From: JADKFD01 sp964561825
Lineage (GTDB): Bacteria > Pseudomonadota > Gammaproteobacteria > Xanthomonadales > SZUA-5
DNA length: 8,235 nucleotides
Assembly (NCBI GenBank): GCA_964561825.1
Contig: CAZLSB010000183.1
Coordinates: forward strand, 1 to 8,235
Reading direction: 5' to 3'
Part shown: positions 6,144 through 8,235 of the stretch, in pieces
Position numbering within the stretch: position 1 is the first letter of the stretch
Layout: each line of letters starts with the position of its first letter
Program-made: the position numbers and the translations under genes
Notes under the pieces: generated by a model
The model's database searches: none
What the model was told of the DNA's origin: nothing
Seen by the model: the letters and a program-made list of their open reading frames with translations, nothing else

Positions 6144-6173
6144 ATTTTAGCGGTATGCCAGCTGTCGGCGCAA
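6144..6173 (-). promoter_or_regulatory. Putative sigma-70 promoter of rpmJ
   Basis: On the minus strand TAAAAT (6149-6144) matches 5 of 6 positions of the -10 consensus, with a weak TTGCGC (6173-6168) 18 bases upstream. Transcription would start about 30 bases before the rpmJ ATG. Confidence 0.45.
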
Positions 6174-6196
6174 GCTGCTATGAGGCGTAACCACGT

Positions 6197-7978
6197 TTAG
6201 CCCACTTCAGCCACAAATGTCTTGACGCGGTTGCGACCATCGTTTTTCGCGCGATACATGGCTTCATCCGCCTGCATCAGCAATTTATGCAACTCGTAAC
6301 CTGCCGAGCGCGTATCGGCAATGCCAAAACTTGCACTAATGTCGAAGTGATAGCCCGATTCACTGCTGTCGATGTTGGCGCTGGCCAAGCGACAGCGCTC
6401 TGCGAGTGCTTGCGCGGCCACTGCCGTGGTTGCTGGTAGCAAGATGGCGAACTCCTCCCCCCCCAAACGACCGATGCGGGCCAAGCCGGCGCAGGTCGCG
6501 CGCTCCACTTCGGCAAATTTACGCAGCACCCAATCGCCTACAGCGTGGCCATAACGATCGTTGATCTGCTTAAAACGGTCCAAATCGATCATGATCAGCG
6601 CTGCATCCGCGCCGTCCTTTTGGCATTTGGCCAGCGTTTGCGCCGCTTCATGAACAAAATGGTGACGATTGCTGAGGCCGGTGAGCGTGTCCGTTTCGGC
6701 CAGCTCGCGGAAGGCCACCTGCAAGCGTTTGACTTTGTAGCCCCAAAAAGCAATTGAAGCGGCCAATAGTGCCAACAGCGCAGCCAGTAGCCCAACCGCC
6801 TGCGTGGTGCGCCAACTCACTTGTTGTTCCAGTTGCAGGACCGCATTGCGCTGGTTCAACAATTCGATCGTTTGGTTCTTTTGCAGGGTCTCGTGGCGCG
6901 CCATCTGATAGGCTAACTCACGTGCTTTGACGTCATCCAGATAAGCCCTGTCAGCCTGCGCATAGTTGCGATAGTGACGTAGCGCAGCGGCACTGTCACC
7001 ACGACGCTCAGCCAGCTGATAAAGCGTGCGATGGGCAATCACCAACGGCAAAGAAAAGGGCGTGGCGTCACTCAAACGCACTGCCTCCTGCGCGTGGTGC
7101 TGGGCGGCATCCCATTGATTGACCGAAAATTCTAGCTCCGCCAACAGCGAATGATTTTCGCCCATCAGGCGTGGATAACGGCTTTGGGCGACGCTGGCTG
7201 CCTGTTTCTCAAGCACGTTAATGGCATCATCCAGGCGCTGTTCGGCCTGCATCTTGCGCGCCAAGTTAAGCCCAACAAATCCAGCCACGGCAAATTCACC
7301 CGCGGTCTGGCATTGATTCACTGCACCAACAAATTCCGCATCGTCAGCGGGCGCGGCCCTACGACCAATCATCGCCTCAATCTTCAAGTTGACGGCAAAG
7401 CAGCGACTGCGTGGGCTAGCGACTTCCGACAATACGCGTTCGGCCGATTGTTGGCCCAGTTCAAACTGGCCGAGTTGGTTATAAAAAATTCCCGCGGCCA
7501 GAAAGCCCTGGTGACGCGGTTCCAAGTCGACCGTTTGTTCGAGCAACGGCAAATAGCTATCCAGCGCGACCAGTCCTTCGCTGAATTGGCGCGTTGCGGC
7601 AAAGTTATTGACCAAGAGCGAGCCCGCCCTGACCAGCAAATCCTGCGGACTGGATGGTTCAATCAGCGGCGCAAGTTGCGCGATTGATCCGGAGAAATCG
7701 CCGGTAAAAGTCAGCTTATACGCTTGCAAATAGCGGATATAGCGCTTCTGCGATTCATTGACCGAGGTCGCTTTAGCCTGCAGTTGGGCCAGTACCAGAT
7801 CGAACTGCGCCGGCGAGGAACTGCGCAAAAGCAGTGCTTGTTCAATTTGTTGGTCAATCGAATCAGCGGCCCACGAGCTTTGTGCACACAAAAGCAAGAC
7901 GATCAGGCGCCAGCCTTCGACCCGTCGCTTGGGGCGATTGGCTTGGGCTGGCACATGATCAGCCATCCATGACCACAC
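6197..7978 (-). CDS. Membrane-anchored diguanylate cyclase with periplasmic TPR-like domain (GGDEF)
   Basis: The protein makes the second messenger c-di-GMP from two GTP. Numbering is from GTG 7978 (593 residues). A signal-like segment RLIVLLLCAQSSWA (24-37) is followed by a long helical domain (about 40-355) with tetratricopeptide-like repeats, probably periplasmic and ligand-sensing, then a coiled-coil-like stretch (about 350-388), one membrane helix (394-413) and a cytoplasmic GGDEF domain (about 426-590). The domain starts TDTLTGLSNRHHF and has DLDRFKQIND (465-474) and the catalytic GGEEF (506-510), so it should be active. The product-inhibition I-site RxxD is absent at its usual place (ALARIG there). 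The start may be ATG 7966; neither site has a good ribosome binding site. It begins 5 bases after the unknown upstream gene. The signal that it senses is unknown. Confidence 0.92.
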   Translation of the reverse strand: MWSWMADHVPAQANRPKRRVEGWRLIVLLLCAQSSWAADSIDQQIEQALLLRSSSPAQFDLVLAQLQAKATSVNESQKRYIRYLQAYKLTFTGDFSGSIAQLAPLIEPSSPQDLLVRAGSLLVNNFAATRQFSEGLVALDSYLPLLEQTVDLEPRHQGFLAAGIFYNQLGQFELGQQSAERVLSEVASPRSRCFAVNLKIEAMIGRRAAPADDAEFVGAVNQCQTAGEFAVAGFVGLNLARKMQAEQRLDDAINVLEKQAASVAQSRYPRLMGENHSLLAELEFSVNQWDAAQHHAQEAVRLSDATPFSLPLVIAHRTLYQLAERRGDSAAALRHYRNYAQADRAYLDDVKARELAYQMARHETLQKNQTIELLNQRNAVLQLEQQVSWRTTQAVGLLAALLALLAASIAFWGYKVKRLQVAFRELAETDTLTGLSNRHHFVHEAAQTLAKCQKDGADAALIMIDLDRFKQINDRYGHAVGDWVLRKFAEVERATCAGLARIGRLGGEEFAILLPATTAVAAQALAERCRLASANIDSSESGYHFDISASFGIADTRSAGYELHKLLMQADEAMYRAKNDGRNRVKTFVAEVG

Positions 7979-7983
7979 GCGTA

Positions 7984-8235
7984 TCAGGCGTCCTGGACCG
8001 GCTCATCGACTGGAACCGGCGCATCTTCTTGCGCGGGCGGCTCTTCCTCCGCTGGCGCGACCATGCAAACCATGCTGATCCGTCCGCCCAGGGAGCGACT
8101 AATGGCTGTCACATCTCGATTAAGCAAGGCGCTGCCCAACTCTTCATCGGCGCCTAGTGCCGCAATTGCGCTGGCGTATTGATCGGCCGACATTCGCGAG
8201 GCGGCGGCATTGCTGCCCATGTTAGCGAGCATTTG
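7984..8235 (-). CDS. Hypothetical protein, probably partial at the right edge
   Basis: The frame is open to the window edge and ends with TGA at 7984-7986. The visible 83 codons include an alanine-rich helical part with MSADQYASAIAALGAD, a short IS..LGG..SMVCMVAP stretch, and an acidic, proline-rich tail ending VPVDEPVQDA, which is probably disordered. An ATG occurs 3 bases from the edge (8232), so either it is a complete 82-residue protein or the gene goes on to the right; too little upstream sequence is present to see a ribosome binding site. I do not recognise the family. It lies 5 bases before the GGDEF gene on the same strand (17 bases if that gene starts at the internal ATG) and is probably co-transcribed with it. 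Confidence 0.6.
   Translation of the reverse strand, partial: QMLANMGSNAAASRMSADQYASAIAALGADEELGSALLNRDVTAISRSLGGRISMVCMVAPAEEEPPAQEDAPVPVDEPVQDA

Noticed and set aside
5881..6150. 89-codon plus-strand open frame over rpmJ
   Set aside because: It begins in an intergenic hairpin region and runs antisense across the terminator and the clear rpmJ gene.
7151..7687. 178-codon plus-strand open frame inside the cyclase gene
   Set aside because: It is antisense to the TPR-like region of the cyclase; long antisense frames are common in GC-rich coding DNA and the product has no family features.
1..8235. CRISPR array, tRNA, rRNA, integrase or transposase genes
   Set aside because: No regularly spaced repeats, no cloverleaf or rRNA-like sequence and no recombinase motifs were seen on either strand.

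Overview
The window looks like chromosomal DNA of a gammaproteobacterium, possibly of the Xanthomonadales/Lysobacterales group. The order-level guess is inference. It rests on moderately high GC, the long-insert form of IspG, a 41-residue type B (zinc-free) L36, a type I MurB beside a class 2 PyrD, and a tetratricopeptide-like membrane GGDEF protein. Most of the window is housekeeping: lipoprotein trafficking, cell wall, pyrimidine and isoprenoid synthesis, a ribosomal protein, and c-di-GMP signalling.

Layout. Bases 1-52 form a strong interrupted palindrome of the kind seen in intergenic repeats. lolA follows on the plus strand (136-792). Bases 793-917 are unexplained. Bases 867-1717 hold a decayed accessory pair: the Walker A end of an SMC/OLD-like AAA ATPase fused by an apparent deletion to the back part of a DUF4276 protein. 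The second fragment carries an in-frame stop and a one-base frameshift in an A7 run. Everything after that is on the minus strand. Reading 5' to 3' on that strand, from the right edge leftwards: the end of an unknown small protein, a signal-peptide/TPR-like/GGDEF diguanylate cyclase, rpmJ (41 aa), a terminator, ispG, then a tight three-gene operon of GNAT acetyltransferase, pyrD and murB. murB converges on the decayed pair.

How they work together. GNAT-pyrD-murB share a one-base overlap and a zero-base junction, so they are probably co-transcribed and translationally coupled from one promoter in front of the GNAT gene. ispG and rpmJ probably have their own promoters. The unknown small gene and the GGDEF gene are 5 bases apart, or 17 if the internal ATG is used, and look like one transcript.

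The non-routine content is the ruined ATPase-DUF4276 locus, probably an old two-gene conflict (defence-type) system inserted between lolA and murB, plus several unexplained dyads and repeats. I see no intact new system.
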